A DNA stretch of 64,000 bases from Streptomyces coacervatus (GTDB taxonomy: Bacteria > Actinomycetota > Actinomycetes > Streptomycetales > Streptomycetaceae). The notes under the pieces are model-generated. The model was not told where the DNA came from and ran no database searches. It was given only the letters and a program-made list of their open reading frames with translations. A program made the translations under genes and the position numbers. This document shows positions 51,293 through 59,893 of the stretch, piece after piece. Every line of letters begins with the position of its first letter. Position 1 is the stretch's first letter. The DNA is taken from NCBI RefSeq assembly GCF_029223485.1, contig NZ_JARHTP010000016.1, forward strand, positions 1 to 64,000. Reading direction: 5' to 3'.

Positions 51293-51592
51293 CTACTTCT
51301 GGTCGATCCAGTAGTGCGTGAGCTTGCCACCGGCGCAGGTCAGTCGGACGGTGGTCGAGTAGTTGTACCAGGCCGTCCACTGGTAGGCGCCAGTGCTGCA
51401 CCTGATGCCGAGACGCCAGGTCGTGCCGCTGCCGCACCACCCTTGCGCCGTATAGCTGCTGATCTTCGATGTGGAGCAGCTGGCTGCTGCCGCGGCCGGC
51501 GCGGCTTGGGCTGTCGCCGACGCGGTACCGGCCAGGCCGAGTGCCAAGGCCCCTGTCGCGGCGGTGGCTGCCAGCCCCCGAGCGATCCTCAT
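51293..51592 (-). CDS. Small secreted protein
   Basis: A 99-residue protein with a signal peptide (MRIARGLAATAATGALALG ending AQAAPAAAAA). The mature part, about 62 residues, has four cysteines (SCSTSK, GWCGSG, IRCSTG and LTCAGG) that could form two disulfides, with aromatic residues in a beta-rich pattern (AYQWTAWYNYSTTV). It resembles small secreted proteins of Streptomyces, with no named function. Hairpins downstream show it is a single transcription unit. Confidence 0.75.
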   Translation of the reverse strand: MRIARGLAATAATGALALGLAGTASATAQAAPAAAAASCSTSKISSYTAQGWCGSGTTWRLGIRCSTGAYQWTAWYNYSTTVRLTCAGGKLTHYWIDQK

Positions 51593-51794
51593 ATTGGTCC
51601 CTCCCGTTTGTCTGCCGGGCCGCTTCAGGTGCTGTGCATTGCCCTGTGGCGGCCTTCTTGGTCGCGCGCAACGCTATGGCGCGCGAACCGAGGTCCGCGT
51701 CAAACAGTGATGGCAATTGGCCGTAAACCCTCGCGGTACCTTGAACAGGGAGTGCCACAGCCGCTGTAGGCAGATCGCGGCAGACCGAGGAGCT

Positions 51795-52313
51795 TCAGGC
51801 CGGTTCGCCGCGCAGGATGCTGTAGCGCACGCCGTCGCGCCACTGGCCGTCGCGGAAGGCGATGCTGCGCAGGACGCCCTCGCGGGTGAACCCGACCTTT
51901 TCCAGGGCGCGTTGTTCGGGGATGTTCTGCGCTTCGGTGTCCGCCTCGATGCGTACGGCCGTTGTGTTCGCGAAGAGGTAGCGCACCAACTGACGTTGTG
52001 CCTCAGTCCCGGCGCCCCGTCCGCGGGCCTCCGGCAGCAGGTTGATGCCCATGTTCCAGTAGGTGGTGGTCCGGGTGGGCCTGACCAGCCGCCAGGCGAC
52101 GAAGCCCAGCCGCTCCGTGCCGCGCACCACCATCAGATGCCCTCCCTCGTCGCCGAGCAGGCCGTCCTGCGCCCACTGGCGCCGCCAGCGTCCGGTGTCC
52201 CACCAGCCGAACCACTGGAAGGGCGCGGCGGTCTCCGGGTCGGTGAGGAACCGTTCCATGACAGACAGGTCGTCCTCGGCCACCGGACGCAGCGCAACTT
52301 CGTCGATGCTCAT
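51795..52313 (-). CDS. GNAT N-acetyltransferase
   Basis: A 172-residue acetyltransferase starting MSIDEVALRPVAEDDLSVMERFL. The acetyl-CoA loop is LLPEARGRGAGTEAQRQLVRYL near residue 103, and AQNIPEQRALEKVGF near the end is the classic CoA-binding helix. The nine residues before this ATG in the frame are less likely to be translated. The substrate is not evident. It stands alone between the secreted-protein and PobA-type genes. Confidence 0.85.
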   Translation of the reverse strand: MSIDEVALRPVAEDDLSVMERFLTDPETAAPFQWFGWWDTGRWRRQWAQDGLLGDEGGHLMVVRGTERLGFVAWRLVRPTRTTTYWNMGINLLPEARGRGAGTEAQRQLVRYLFANTTAVRIEADTEAQNIPEQRALEKVGFTREGVLRSIAFRDGQWRDGVRYSILRGEPA

Positions 52314-52392
52314 GTGTGCCACCCTACGGGGCCGCTCCATCGGGTTTCGGTGCTACGGCGGCGGGGTCAACTCCCTTGCAGGACGGTCGCGT

Positions 52393-53607
52393 TCACTCGG
52401 CCAGGTCCAGTCCCGTCATGAGTTCCGCGAAGGCGTGGGCCGCGGTGGGTGAGGTGAGCAGTCGGTCGAGGCGGGCGCGGGCCAGGCTGCGATGGAAGGG
52501 GCCGGAGTCGGTGTCGTCGCCGGCGTCGTGGAGCGTGCGGGTCAGCCAGTGGGAGAACTCCTGGTCGTTCCAGACGCGGCGCAGGCAGCGCTGCGAGTAG
52601 CTGCGCAGGGCGGTGTCGTCGTGGTCGTGGACGGAGTCCCGGACGGCCCGGGCGAGGAGATCGGCGTCGTAGAGGGCGAGGTTCATGCCCTTGCCGCCCA
52701 TCGGCGAGACGATGTGGGCGGCGTCGCCGACGAGATAGAGGCGGCCGTACTGCATCGGGTCGTGGACGAGGCTGCGGAGCCGGAAGGTCTCGCGGTCGGT
52801 GATCGGCCCGGCGGGGAGGGCGGGGTCGGCGAGCCGGGTGTGCAGGGCGTCCCAGATGCGGGTGTCGGGCCAGGCGTCGGGGTGGTCGTCGGGCGGGCAC
52901 TGGAGGTAGTAGCGGCTGGTGTGCGGGCCGCGGGGAAAGTGGGCGGCGAAGCCGTGCGGGCTGACGGCGAGGAGCGGGTGGGCCGGGGGCGGGGCGTCGG
53001 CGAGGACGGTGAGCCAGCCGATGCCGTGGTCCAGGGCGTACGCGGTGAGGGCGCCGTCGGGGACGGCGCTGCGGCTGATGCCGTGGTCACCGTCGCAGCC
53101 CGCGACGAAGGCGCAGGTGATGGTGCGGACGGTGCCGTCGGCGGTGCGGTAGCGGACGGTCGGGCGGTCGCCGGTCAGGTCGTGCAAGGAGACGTCGGCG
53201 GCCTCGAAGCGCAGGTCGCCGCCGTCGGCGAGGTATGCGGTGGTGAGCTTCTGGACCAGTACCTGCTGGGGGCACAGGCGGGCCCGGGGGCCTTCGGAGC
53301 CGTCGTTGTCGGACACCAGGTGGCTCTCGCCGTCCACCCGGAGCTCCAGGATGCCGTCGTACGGGATCCCGCCCAGGACACGGTCGGCCAGCCCCCAGGA
53401 GTCGAACATCCGGACGGCGCGGGTTTCGACGATGCCGGCCCGCTGGCGCTGCGCGACGTACTCGCGGCTGCGGCGTTCCAGGACGACGCAGTCGATGTCG
53501 CTGCGCCGCAGCAGGTTGGCGACGGTCAGCCCGGCCGGGCCCGCGCCGATCACGACGACGGTCGTGGATTCCGGCTTCTCCTTCAACTCCCGTGAATTTT
53601 CCGTCAC
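52393..53607 (-). CDS. PobA-type aromatic hydroxylase
   Basis: A 404-residue flavin monooxygenase closely resembling p-hydroxybenzoate hydroxylase. FAD-binding motif VVVIGAGPAGLTVANLLRR, DG motif FVAGCDGDHGISRS and GD motif LYLVGDAAHIVSPMGGKGMN are all intact. The expected reaction is hydroxylation of 4-hydroxybenzoate to protocatechuate with NAD(P)H and oxygen, though no ring-cleavage genes are nearby. The divergent or downstream genes are sulfur-handling, so the context does not support the assignment. Confidence 0.85.
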   Translation of the reverse strand: MTENSRELKEKPESTTVVVIGAGPAGLTVANLLRRSDIDCVVLERRSREYVAQRQRAGIVETRAVRMFDSWGLADRVLGGIPYDGILELRVDGESHLVSDNDGSEGPRARLCPQQVLVQKLTTAYLADGGDLRFEAADVSLHDLTGDRPTVRYRTADGTVRTITCAFVAGCDGDHGISRSAVPDGALTAYALDHGIGWLTVLADAPPPAHPLLAVSPHGFAAHFPRGPHTSRYYLQCPPDDHPDAWPDTRIWDALHTRLADPALPAGPITDRETFRLRSLVHDPMQYGRLYLVGDAAHIVSPMGGKGMNLALYDADLLARAVRDSVHDHDDTALRSYSQRCLRRVWNDQEFSHWLTRTLHDAGDDTDSGPFHRSLARARLDRLLTSPTAAHAFAELMTGLDLAE

Positions 53608-53646
53608 TTGACCACCTCCGCTGTCAGGCTAGCGGAATCTCCCGGG

Positions 53647-54234
53647 TCAGCTGCCGCGCAGTTCCTCAAGCGCGGCGTCGAGGTCGGCCGGGCGCGGCCG
53701 GTTGTGCGGGAGTCTGCCGAGCAGGGCCGCCATGCCGCAGGTGCCGGTGAGCGCGGAGAAGACCAGGCCGCCCGCTATCGCTGCGGAGACGAGCTGGAAC
53801 GCCGGGTGCACGAGGAGGCCGAGCGCCAGCCCCAGGAGCACCAGCGTGCCCGCGGTGAAACGCACCTGGCGCTCCATGCCCCAGGCGGCCCGCGCCCGGG
53901 GGGCCGCCGGCCGGTGCAGGTCGTGTCCTGCGGCGGCCCAGGCGTCGGTGCCGCCGGTGAGCGTCGCGGCCGGGATGCCCTGCTCGGCAAGGAGCTTGCA
54001 GGCGTTCTCCGAGCGGGCCCCGGAGGCACATACGACCAGGACGTCGCCGCGTTCGGTGGCCTGCCGGATGTCGGGCAGGGCGCGGCGGATCTGGTCGAGG
54101 GGGATGTTGAGGGCGCCGGGCAGGTGGCCGGAGGCGTATTCGCCGGGGGTGCGCACGTCGATGACCGTCAGGTGGTGGAGCCGGTCGCGGACCTGGTCGG
54201 TGACGAGGGCGGAGGGAACGGGGGAAGCAGTCAC
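53647..54234 (-). CDS. Rhodanese fused to DUF2892
   Basis: A 195-residue protein. Residues 10-110 are a rhodanese domain with the active cysteine in LVVCASGARSENA, preceded by VIDVRTPGEYASGHLPGA. Residues 120-175 are two transmembrane helices of the DUF2892 type (LVLLGLALGLLVHPAF then LTGTCGMAALLG). It probably carries persulfide sulfur at the membrane. It is divergent from the CstR-like gene and within reach of its operator at 54326. Confidence 0.88.
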   Translation of the reverse strand: MTASPVPSALVTDQVRDRLHHLTVIDVRTPGEYASGHLPGALNIPLDQIRRALPDIRQATERGDVLVVCASGARSENACKLLAEQGIPAATLTGGTDAWAAAGHDLHRPAAPRARAAWGMERQVRFTAGTLVLLGLALGLLVHPAFQLVSAAIAGGLVFSALTGTCGMAALLGRLPHNRPRPADLDAALEELRGS

Positions 54235-54325
54235 GGCAGTTGTGATCCCTACTGATCGTTGTGATCGTTGGTGATTCGCTCTGAGTCCGTTGGGGTTCGA
54301 CGCCGTCCCGAGCCGGGACGTACAG

Positions 54326-54339
54326 TACCCCTAGGGGTA
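54326..54339. promoter_or_regulatory. CsoR/CstR-type palindrome
   Basis: TACCCCTAGGGGTA is a perfect palindrome 21 bases before the CstR-like start and 90 bases before the divergent rhodanese-DUF2892 gene. Its style matches G/C-tract operators bound by CsoR-family repressors. Confidence 0.85.
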
Positions 54340-54360
54340 TACGTTTATGGAGGAGTCGTT

Positions 54361-54648
54361 GTGGACATGGAGCTCGCGGGTGCGGAACTGAAGTCAGTGC
54401 TGAACCGGCTGCGTCGCGCTCAGGGCCAGATCGCCGGTGTGATCCGGATGATCGAGGAGGGGCGCGACTGCGAGGACGTCATCACCCAGCTCGCCGCGGC
54501 TTCCCGGGCCCTGGACCGGGCGGGTTTCGCCATCATCGCCACCGGTCTGCAGCAGTGCCTGACCGATGTCGAGTCCGGCCGGAAGAACGGCGAGGACGTC
54601 GAGCAGATGCGCGCCCGTCTGGAGAAGCTGTTCCTCTCGCTGGCGTGA
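54361..54648 (+). CDS. CsoR-family persulfide repressor (CstR-like)
   Basis: A 95-residue all-helical repressor with RLRRAQGQIAGVIRMIEEGRDC and later GLQQCLTDV. Two cysteines (about residues 37 and 67) are kept but the histidine that CsoR needs for copper, four residues before the second cysteine, is replaced by glycine. This is the pattern of CstR, which senses persulfide by linking the cysteines. The GTG start has GGAGGAG five bases upstream. Three palindromes of one design surround the sulfur genes. Confidence 0.88.
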   Translation: MDMELAGAELKSVLNRLRRAQGQIAGVIRMIEEGRDCEDVITQLAAASRALDRAGFAIIATGLQQCLTDVESGRKNGEDVEQMRARLEKLFLSLA

Positions 54649-54701
54649 GGGGTCGGTCCGTCGTCGGTTTCCTGGCGTGAGAGGTCCCACGCCGGTGGCC
54701 G

Positions 54702-55451
54702 TCACACGGCCGAGCCGATCAGCATGAAGCCCGCCACGCCCAGCAGCACCAGGGCGAAGATCCGCTGAAGCGCCTGCCCGGACACCTTTGTCGCGAGGCG
54801 TTTGCCGTCCCAGGCGCCGAGGATCGCGGCCCCGGCGAACGGTCCGATGACGGCCCAGTCCAGTCCGTCGGCCGTGCCCGCGCGCAGGGCCAGGGCGGCG
54901 ACCGAGTTGATGGTGATGACCAGCAGGCTCGTCCCCACCGCCGCCCGCATGCGCAGCCCGAGGACGCTCACCAGGGCCGGTACGGCGAGAAATCCGCCGC
55001 CCACACCGAGGACTCCGGTGACCGCCCCGAGCCCGGCCCCCGCCGCGGCCGCCCGGCCGGGCCGTACCGCTCGTACGGCATCGCCCGATCCGACCCGCGG
55101 GCGCAGCATCCGCACCGCGGCCACCAGCGCCACCAGGGCGAAGGCCGCGGTGAGCGCCGCTGCCGGCAGCCGTGCCGCCACCAGCGCGCCGAGCATGGCC
55201 GGTCCTGTGCCCGCGGCCGCGAACAGCAGTCCGGTGCGCCAGCGGACGTGACCCTCCCGGGCGTGCGCGGGCAGCGCGGTGGCCGTGGTGACGGCCACGA
55301 TGACCAGACTGGCCGTGGTCGCCGCGACCGGGGTGAAACCGAGCAGGTAGATCAGAGCGGGGACGGCCAGGACGCTGCCGCCTCCCCCGAGCGCGCCGAG
55401 CGCCAGACCTATGACGGAACCGGAGACCAGGGCGAGTACGAGAACGCTCAC
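54702..55451 (-). CDS. TauE/SafE-type sulfite exporter
   Basis: A 249-residue membrane protein starting at the GTG ending at 55451. It has about eight helices with two repeated glycine-rich motifs, GLALGALGGGGSVLAVPALI and GVLGVGGGFLAVPALVSVLG, diagnostic of TauE/SafE carriers that export sulfite or related anions. The start overlaps the stop of the rhodanese gene (GTGA), so these are co-translated. It would remove sulfur-oxidation products. Confidence 0.88.
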   Translation of the reverse strand: MSVLVLALVSGSVIGLALGALGGGGSVLAVPALIYLLGFTPVAATTASLVIVAVTTATALPAHAREGHVRWRTGLLFAAAGTGPAMLGALVAARLPAAALTAAFALVALVAAVRMLRPRVGSGDAVRAVRPGRAAAAGAGLGAVTGVLGVGGGFLAVPALVSVLGLRMRAAVGTSLLVITINSVAALALRAGTADGLDWAVIGPFAGAAILGAWDGKRLATKVSGQALQRIFALVLLGVAGFMLIGSAV

Positions 55452-55834
55452 GCCACCGTTCCGCTCTCGCCGTGCCGGTCCACGACGGGCAGCCCCAGCC
55501 GGGCCCAGTCGCGCATCCCGCCGATCACGTCGACCGCGTCGGCGCCCCGCGCGGCCAGGAGTTCGGCCGCCTGCCGGGAACGGTTCCCCGAGCGGCAGAT
55601 GACCACCAGGGGCCGGCCCGCCGCCCGCTCGGGCACTGGTGCGCCCGCCGCCAGCGCGGACAGGGGGACGTGGACTGCGCCGGGGGCGTGCCCCGCCTGC
55701 CACTCGTACGACTCACGGACGTCCAGCAGTACGGCATCCCGCTCCGCCGGGACACCGTCCACATGCCCGGTGCACTCCGCGGCCCGCCGTGCATCGACCC
55801 TGCCGGGTCCGCGCCTGAACAGGTTCAACGGCAC
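55448..55834 (-). CDS. Single-domain rhodanese
   Basis: A 128-residue sulfurtransferase with VLLDVRESYEWQAGHAPGAV and the active cysteine in LVVICRSGNRSRQAAELL. It would move a sulfane sulfur to a thiol acceptor. It lies between the metallo-beta-lactamase-rhodanese gene and the TauE gene on the same strand, overlapping the latter. Confidence 0.9.
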   Translation of the reverse strand: MPLNLFRRGPGRVDARRAAECTGHVDGVPAERDAVLLDVRESYEWQAGHAPGAVHVPLSALAAGAPVPERAAGRPLVVICRSGNRSRQAAELLAARGADAVDVIGGMRDWARLGLPVVDRHGESGTVA

Positions 55835-55906
55835 GGTCCGCTCCCTCCCACTGACCTGGTGACTCGACTGATTGCTTGACCTCGGTTGCTCACTGCAGAC
55901 CCCCGC

Positions 55907-57280
55907 TCAGGCGGTCCGGACGGTCAGTCCGGCCTTCTCCGCGGCGTCGAAGGTGTCGTCGACGGCGACGACGTCCCGGCCGGCGGCGTGCAGCAGGGAG
56001 GCCGCGATGGCGGCACGCATACCGCCGGCGCAGTGCACCCACACCTGGCCGTCGGGGACCTCGCCAAGCCGCCGGTTCAGCGCATGGACGGGTATGTGGA
56101 CCGCCCCCGCCACGAAGCCGCCCGCGCGTTCGGTCTCCCGCCGGACGTCGAGCACGACCATGTGCCCGTTCCCGTCGTGCAGGCGGCCCGCCAGGTCGGC
56201 GAACGTGGCGCGCGGGAAGGAGACCGGGGCCTCGCCGGCCCGCACCCAGTCCGAGGGATCACCTGTGGCCGCGGCGGCCGGGCGGTCGATGCCCACCCGG
56301 GCCAACTCGCGCTGGGCGGCAAGGAGTTGACCGTCCGACTCGGCAAGCAGGGTCAGCGGCCTGCCCCAGGGGATCAGCCAGGCCAGGTAGGTGGCGAGCT
56401 GCCCCTCCGCCTCGAAGTTGAAGGAGCCGGCGACATGCCCTTCGGCGAAGGCCACACGGTTGCGCAGGTCCACCACCCACTCCCCCGCCGCGAGCCGGGC
56501 GGCGATCTCGTCGGCGTCGGCGAGGGCGGGCGGGGTGAGGTCGAGGGGCGCGGGTCCCGCGGCGTTGGCGGGGCCCATGTGGACGTAGTAGGCGGGGATG
56601 TCGTCCAGGCCGGCCAGCAGGTCGGCGACGAAGGTGTCCACATCCCGGGTGAGCGCCTCGTTGTACGCCTTCTCCTTGCCGATGGTGGTATCCCCGCCCT
56701 CCGTCCGGGCCGCGGAGCAGAAGCTGCCGAACCCGTGGGTGGGCAGAACCGGCGTCCCGTCCGGCAGTTCGGCCGCGAGGCGGTGTGCAGAGGCGTGCTG
56801 GGCGCGGGCGAGGCGTTCGGTCAGCCGCGGTTCGACCAGGTCGGGCCGTCCGACCGTGCCGATGAGCAGCGAGCCGCCGGTGAACACCGCGACCGCCGTG
56901 CCGTCCTCCTCCAGTACGTAGGAGGTGTGGTGCGGAGTGTGGCCGGGCGTCGCCAGCGCGCGCAGAGCCAGCCCGTCGGCGGCGTCCACCTCCGTACGGT
57001 CCCCGTCGTGCACCGGCACCCGCTCGAAGGCGACCCCGGCGCCGGCGGGTACGAGATAGGCGGCGCCCGTGACGCGGGCCAGCTCCAGGCCACCGCTGAC
57101 GTAGTCGTTGTGCACGTGGGTCTCGACGACGTGCGATATCCGCACCCCCCGCCGCGCCGCCGCCGCGATCACCCTGTCGATGTCGCGCGGCGGATCCACC
57201 GCTACGGCCGTCAGCCCGCCGCCCGCCAGATAGCTCCGGTTGCCGAGGCCGGCCACTTCGATCGTGTCGACGAAGAACAC
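55907..57280 (-). CDS. Metallo-beta-lactamase plus two rhodanese domains
   Basis: A 457-residue persulfide dioxygenase/rhodanese fusion. The metallo-beta-lactamase domain (1-250) has ETHVHNDYVSGG, the later TPGHTPHHTSYV and the PTHGFGSFC metal ligands. The first rhodanese domain (260-350) lacks the active cysteine, while the last (360-455) has it in WVHCAGGMRAA. The expected role is oxidation of glutathione- or thiol-persulfides with sulfur transfer. Two palindromes lie upstream at 57306 and 57341. Confidence 0.9.
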   Translation of the reverse strand: MFFVDTIEVAGLGNRSYLAGGGLTAVAVDPPRDIDRVIAAAARRGVRISHVVETHVHNDYVSGGLELARVTGAAYLVPAGAGVAFERVPVHDGDRTEVDAADGLALRALATPGHTPHHTSYVLEEDGTAVAVFTGGSLLIGTVGRPDLVEPRLTERLARAQHASAHRLAAELPDGTPVLPTHGFGSFCSAARTEGGDTTIGKEKAYNEALTRDVDTFVADLLAGLDDIPAYYVHMGPANAAGPAPLDLTPPALADADEIAARLAAGEWVVDLRNRVAFAEGHVAGSFNFEAEGQLATYLAWLIPWGRPLTLLAESDGQLLAAQRELARVGIDRPAAAATGDPSDWVRAGEAPVSFPRATFADLAGRLHDGNGHMVVLDVRRETERAGGFVAGAVHIPVHALNRRLGEVPDGQVWVHCAGGMRAAIAASLLHAAGRDVVAVDDTFDAAEKAGLTVRTA

Positions 57281-57305
57281 GAGGCGCTCCCTTCCGTTGG
57301 AGAAT

Positions 57306-57354
57306 TACCCCCCGGGGTATGTAATCGACAGTAGCACGGGTACCCCCAGGGGTA
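57306..57354. promoter_or_regulatory. Two CstR-type palindromes
   Basis: TACCCCCCGGGGTA (57306-57319) and TACCCCCAGGGGTA (57341-57354) differ by one or two bases from the palindrome before the repressor gene. They are 21 bases apart and lie 25-75 bases before the metallo-beta-lactamase-rhodanese start, so that gene is almost certainly controlled by the CstR-like protein. Confidence 0.85.
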
Positions 57355-57373
57355 TTTTTCGAGGCGGAGGTCG

Positions 57374-57679
57374 GTGACTCCGGTCGGCCGGTTCGCGCCG
57401 GCCGCCAGGGTGGGATTCCAGGTGCACTTCGTGGAGCGCGCGCCGGACATGACGACCATCGGCGGCCGCCTGCTGGCGGACGCCGCTCAGGGGCTCGACG
57501 TGATGGTGATCGACGTGGCGGTCATGGACGGGGACTGGCGCCGGGAGGTCAGGGCCGAGGTCATCGACGAGGGCAGCTGGGGTTCCGGCGGCGGGGTCCT
57601 CTCCATTCTCTCTCTGCTGGAGAGCGGCGTGTTCAGCGAGGAGCAGGCCAAGGCGATCCGCACGGCGATGGGCGCCTGA
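57374..57679 (+). CDS. Small hypothetical protein
   Basis: A protein of up to 101 residues starting at GTG with GGAGG three bases upstream, so the start is not secure. The sequence contains DVMVIDVAVMDGDWRREV and ends VLSILSLLESGVFSEEQAKA. I do not recognise the family. It is on the plus strand, just after the two palindromes, and could be part of the same sulfur regulon. It ends 18 bases before the TetR gene's stop. Confidence 0.45.
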   Translation: MTPVGRFAPAARVGFQVHFVERAPDMTTIGGRLLADAAQGLDVMVIDVAVMDGDWRREVRAEVIDEGSWGSGGGVLSILSLLESGVFSEEQAKAIRTAMGA

Positions 57680-57697
57680 GCCCGACAGGCCTCCCCG

Positions 57698-58288
57698 TCA
57701 GGCCGGACCGTCGAGCGCGCCGACGATCAGCGCCTCCAGTTGCTGCGCCACCTGGTCCAGCGGCCGCATGCTGCGCTTCGCGCGGCACATGGCGATGGCG
57801 CCCTCGACGGACGCCACGATCAGCGCCGCAAGCCCTGGGGCCTGCTCACTGTCGGCGCCGTGCCTGCGCAGCGCCTCGGCGAGCAGCCCTTCCCAGTCCT
57901 CGAACGCCTCGGCCGCGGCAGCGAGGGCCGCGGGGATCTCGTCGGCCGGCGGCTCCTCGACAGAGACGGCCAGCACGGGGCAGCCGGCCCGGAAGTCGCT
58001 CTCGACGACGATGCCGCGCCACAGGGCCAGGAAGGCGCGCAGGCCGGCGACCGGGCCCGCGTCGAGTTCCTTGCGCAGGATGCGGGCGACCGCTCCGCCG
58101 GCGTACTGCACCGCTTCGGTCGCCAGCTGCCCCTTGCCGTCGGGGAAGTAGTGATACGTCGAGCCGAGCGGCGCCTTGGCGTGTTTGGCCAGCTCGCGGA
58201 TGCTGGTGGCGTTCAGGCCGCGCCTGCTGATCAGGTCGGCCGCTCCGGCCACGATGCGCTCGCGCGACGGTGCGCTGGATTTGGCCAA
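57698..58288 (-). CDS. TetR-family repressor
   Basis: A 196-residue TetR/AcrR regulator. The start is a TTG with GAGGGAG seven bases upstream. The helix-turn-helix is RERIVAGAADLISRRGLNATS then LGSTYHYFPDGKGQL, the LmrA/YxaF-like form. The ligand domain follows. The divergent gene is a tautomerase, and the gap holds two copies of TATAACGNCNGTCATAG. It should repress the tautomerase/dehydrogenase pair until its ligand binds. Confidence 0.88.
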   Translation of the reverse strand: MAKSSAPSRERIVAGAADLISRRGLNATSIRELAKHAKAPLGSTYHYFPDGKGQLATEAVQYAGGAVARILRKELDAGPVAGLRAFLALWRGIVVESDFRAGCPVLAVSVEEPPADEIPAALAAAAEAFEDWEGLLAEALRRHGADSEQAPGLAALIVASVEGAIAMCRAKRSMRPLDQVAQQLEALIVGALDGPA

Positions 58289-58318
58289 GACCGTGCTCCC
58301 TCTTCGAACCCCACTGGC

Positions 58319-58370
58319 TATAACGCCCGTCATAGTCTAGCGTGACCTTCACTTATAACGACTGTCATAG
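58319..58370. promoter_or_regulatory. Two tandem TetR operators
   Basis: TATAACGCCCGTCATAG (58319-58335) and TATAACGACTGTCATAG (58354-58370) are direct repeats 35 bases apart, each a near-palindrome. They lie between the TetR gene and the tautomerase gene. Confidence 0.85.
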
Positions 58371-58419
58371 ACCTTGCGGGCATGGCAGCACCTGGCAGAC
58401 CACGAGAGAGGACCTCGTC

Positions 58420-58869
58420 ATGCCGATGATCCGGCTCACCGTCCCGTCCGGTTCGCTGACCGAGGAGGGCCGCAAGACCGTCCAGCGCGACCTGGCCGCC
58501 GTACTACTGCGCTGGGAGGGAGCACCCGACACCGCGTTCTTCCGCGCCCAGGCGTGGAGCTATCTGGTCGAGCTGCCCGAGGGGGCGCAGACCACCGCCG
58601 AGGACGATGCGCCCCGCTTCCTCGTGGACGTGACGGTTCCGCAGGGTGCGGTGTCCGAGCGGCGCAAGGCCGGTCTCGTCGAGGACGCCACCGGGACCGT
58701 GCTCGCGGCGGCCGGGCTGAGCCAGGACGACGCCCTGCGGGTGTGGGTGCTGGTGCACGAGCAGGCCGACGGCACCTGGGGCGCGGGCGGATCGGTCGTC
58801 CGCTACGCCGACCTGGTCGCCCTGGCGAAGGGGCAGAAGGAGCAGAAGGGCGAGCAGGCCGATGCGTGA
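58420..58869 (+). CDS. Tautomerase-family enzyme
   Basis: A 149-residue protein starting MPMIRLTVPSGSLTEEGRK, with the catalytic proline after the initiating methionine in the 4-oxalocrotonate-tautomerase style. The length suggests two fused tautomerase-like halves, the second beginning near PRFLVDVTVPQGAV. It overlaps the alcohol-dehydrogenase start by eight bases, so the two are coupled. Confidence 0.78.
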   Translation: MPMIRLTVPSGSLTEEGRKTVQRDLAAVLLRWEGAPDTAFFRAQAWSYLVELPEGAQTTAEDDAPRFLVDVTVPQGAVSERRKAGLVEDATGTVLAAAGLSQDDALRVWVLVHEQADGTWGAGGSVVRYADLVALAKGQKEQKGEQADA

Positions 58870-59872
58870 ACTGACCTACGTCGCCCGGCACTCGGTGGAG
58901 TGGCGCGAGGCACCCGACCCCAAGGTCCAGTCCGATGGGGAGGCGATCGTCGCGCCGGTGGCTGCGACCTCCTGCGACGTCGACTCGGCGATCCTGGCGG
59001 GTCACGGCTTCATCGACCCGCCGTTCCCGCTCGGCCACGAGTGCGTGGCCCGGGTCGTGGAGACCGGCGACGCGGTGACCACTGTGGCGTCCGGTGACCT
59101 GGTGGTCGTCCCCTGGTCGATCAACTGCGGCAGCTGCGACCACTGCCGCGCCGGGCTGACCGCGCACTGCACGGCCGTACCGCACATGGCCATGTACGGC
59201 GCGCCGATCGGCGGCAGTTGGGGCGGTCTCTTCTCCGACCTGGTCCGGGTGCCGTACGCGGCCGCCATGCTCGTACCGCTGCCTGCCGGTCTCGACCCGG
59301 TCGCCATGGCCTCGGCGAGCGACAACTGGTCCCTGTCCTGGCGGCTGGTCGCTCCCCACCTCAAGGCGAGGCCCGGCGCCCGGGTCCTGGTGGTTGCCCG
59401 CGGCAGCATCGGGCTGTACGTGTGCGACATCGCCCGCGCGCTCGGCGCCTCCGACGTGCTGTACGTGGACCCCGACCCCGAGCACCGCAAGCTCGCCGAG
59501 AGTTTCGGCGCCCGTACCGCCGAGGCGCTGGAGCCCGTCCGGCACGGCTTCGACATCGCGGTGGAGGCCACCGGCCGCGTCGACCAGCTCGCCCAGACCG
59601 TCAAGTGCCTTGCCCCGGAGGGCATTTGCGAGTCCGCCGGCAACCACTTCCGGCCCGGTGAGCTGCCGCTGCTGGACATGTATCTCACCGGCGTCACGCT
59701 GCGCATCGCCCGCGACAACGTCCGGGGCCACATCCCCGACGCCCTCGCACTCGCCGCCTCCGGCACCGTCGACCCCGCACGGGTCGTCTCCCACGTCCTG
59801 GACTGGGAACAACTCCCCGACGCCCTGCCCGAGAAGCACCTCAAGCCCGTCTTCGTCCGCACGGACGGCTGA
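58862..59872 (+). CDS. Zinc-type alcohol dehydrogenase
   Basis: A 336-residue medium-chain dehydrogenase with GHECVARVVETGDAV for the catalytic zinc, a CGSCDHCRAGLTAHC structural-zinc cluster, and the Rossmann motif VLVVARGSIGLYVCDIARA. It would oxidise an alcohol or reduce an aldehyde with NAD(P). The TetR protein divergent to its operon probably regulates it. Confidence 0.87.
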   Translation: MRELTYVARHSVEWREAPDPKVQSDGEAIVAPVAATSCDVDSAILAGHGFIDPPFPLGHECVARVVETGDAVTTVASGDLVVVPWSINCGSCDHCRAGLTAHCTAVPHMAMYGAPIGGSWGGLFSDLVRVPYAAAMLVPLPAGLDPVAMASASDNWSLSWRLVAPHLKARPGARVLVVARGSIGLYVCDIARALGASDVLYVDPDPEHRKLAESFGARTAEALEPVRHGFDIAVEATGRVDQLAQTVKCLAPEGICESAGNHFRPGELPLLDMYLTGVTLRIARDNVRGHIPDALALAASGTVDPARVVSHVLDWEQLPDALPEKHLKPVFVRTDG

Positions 59873-59893
59873 CCGGACGACCCGGCCCGCGGC

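Noticed and set aside
48942..51314. A 790-residue plus-strand reading frame
   Set aside because: It is the antisense shadow of helR, is rich in arginine, glycine and valine with no motif, and has no ribosome-binding site; the helR frame has complete helicase motifs.
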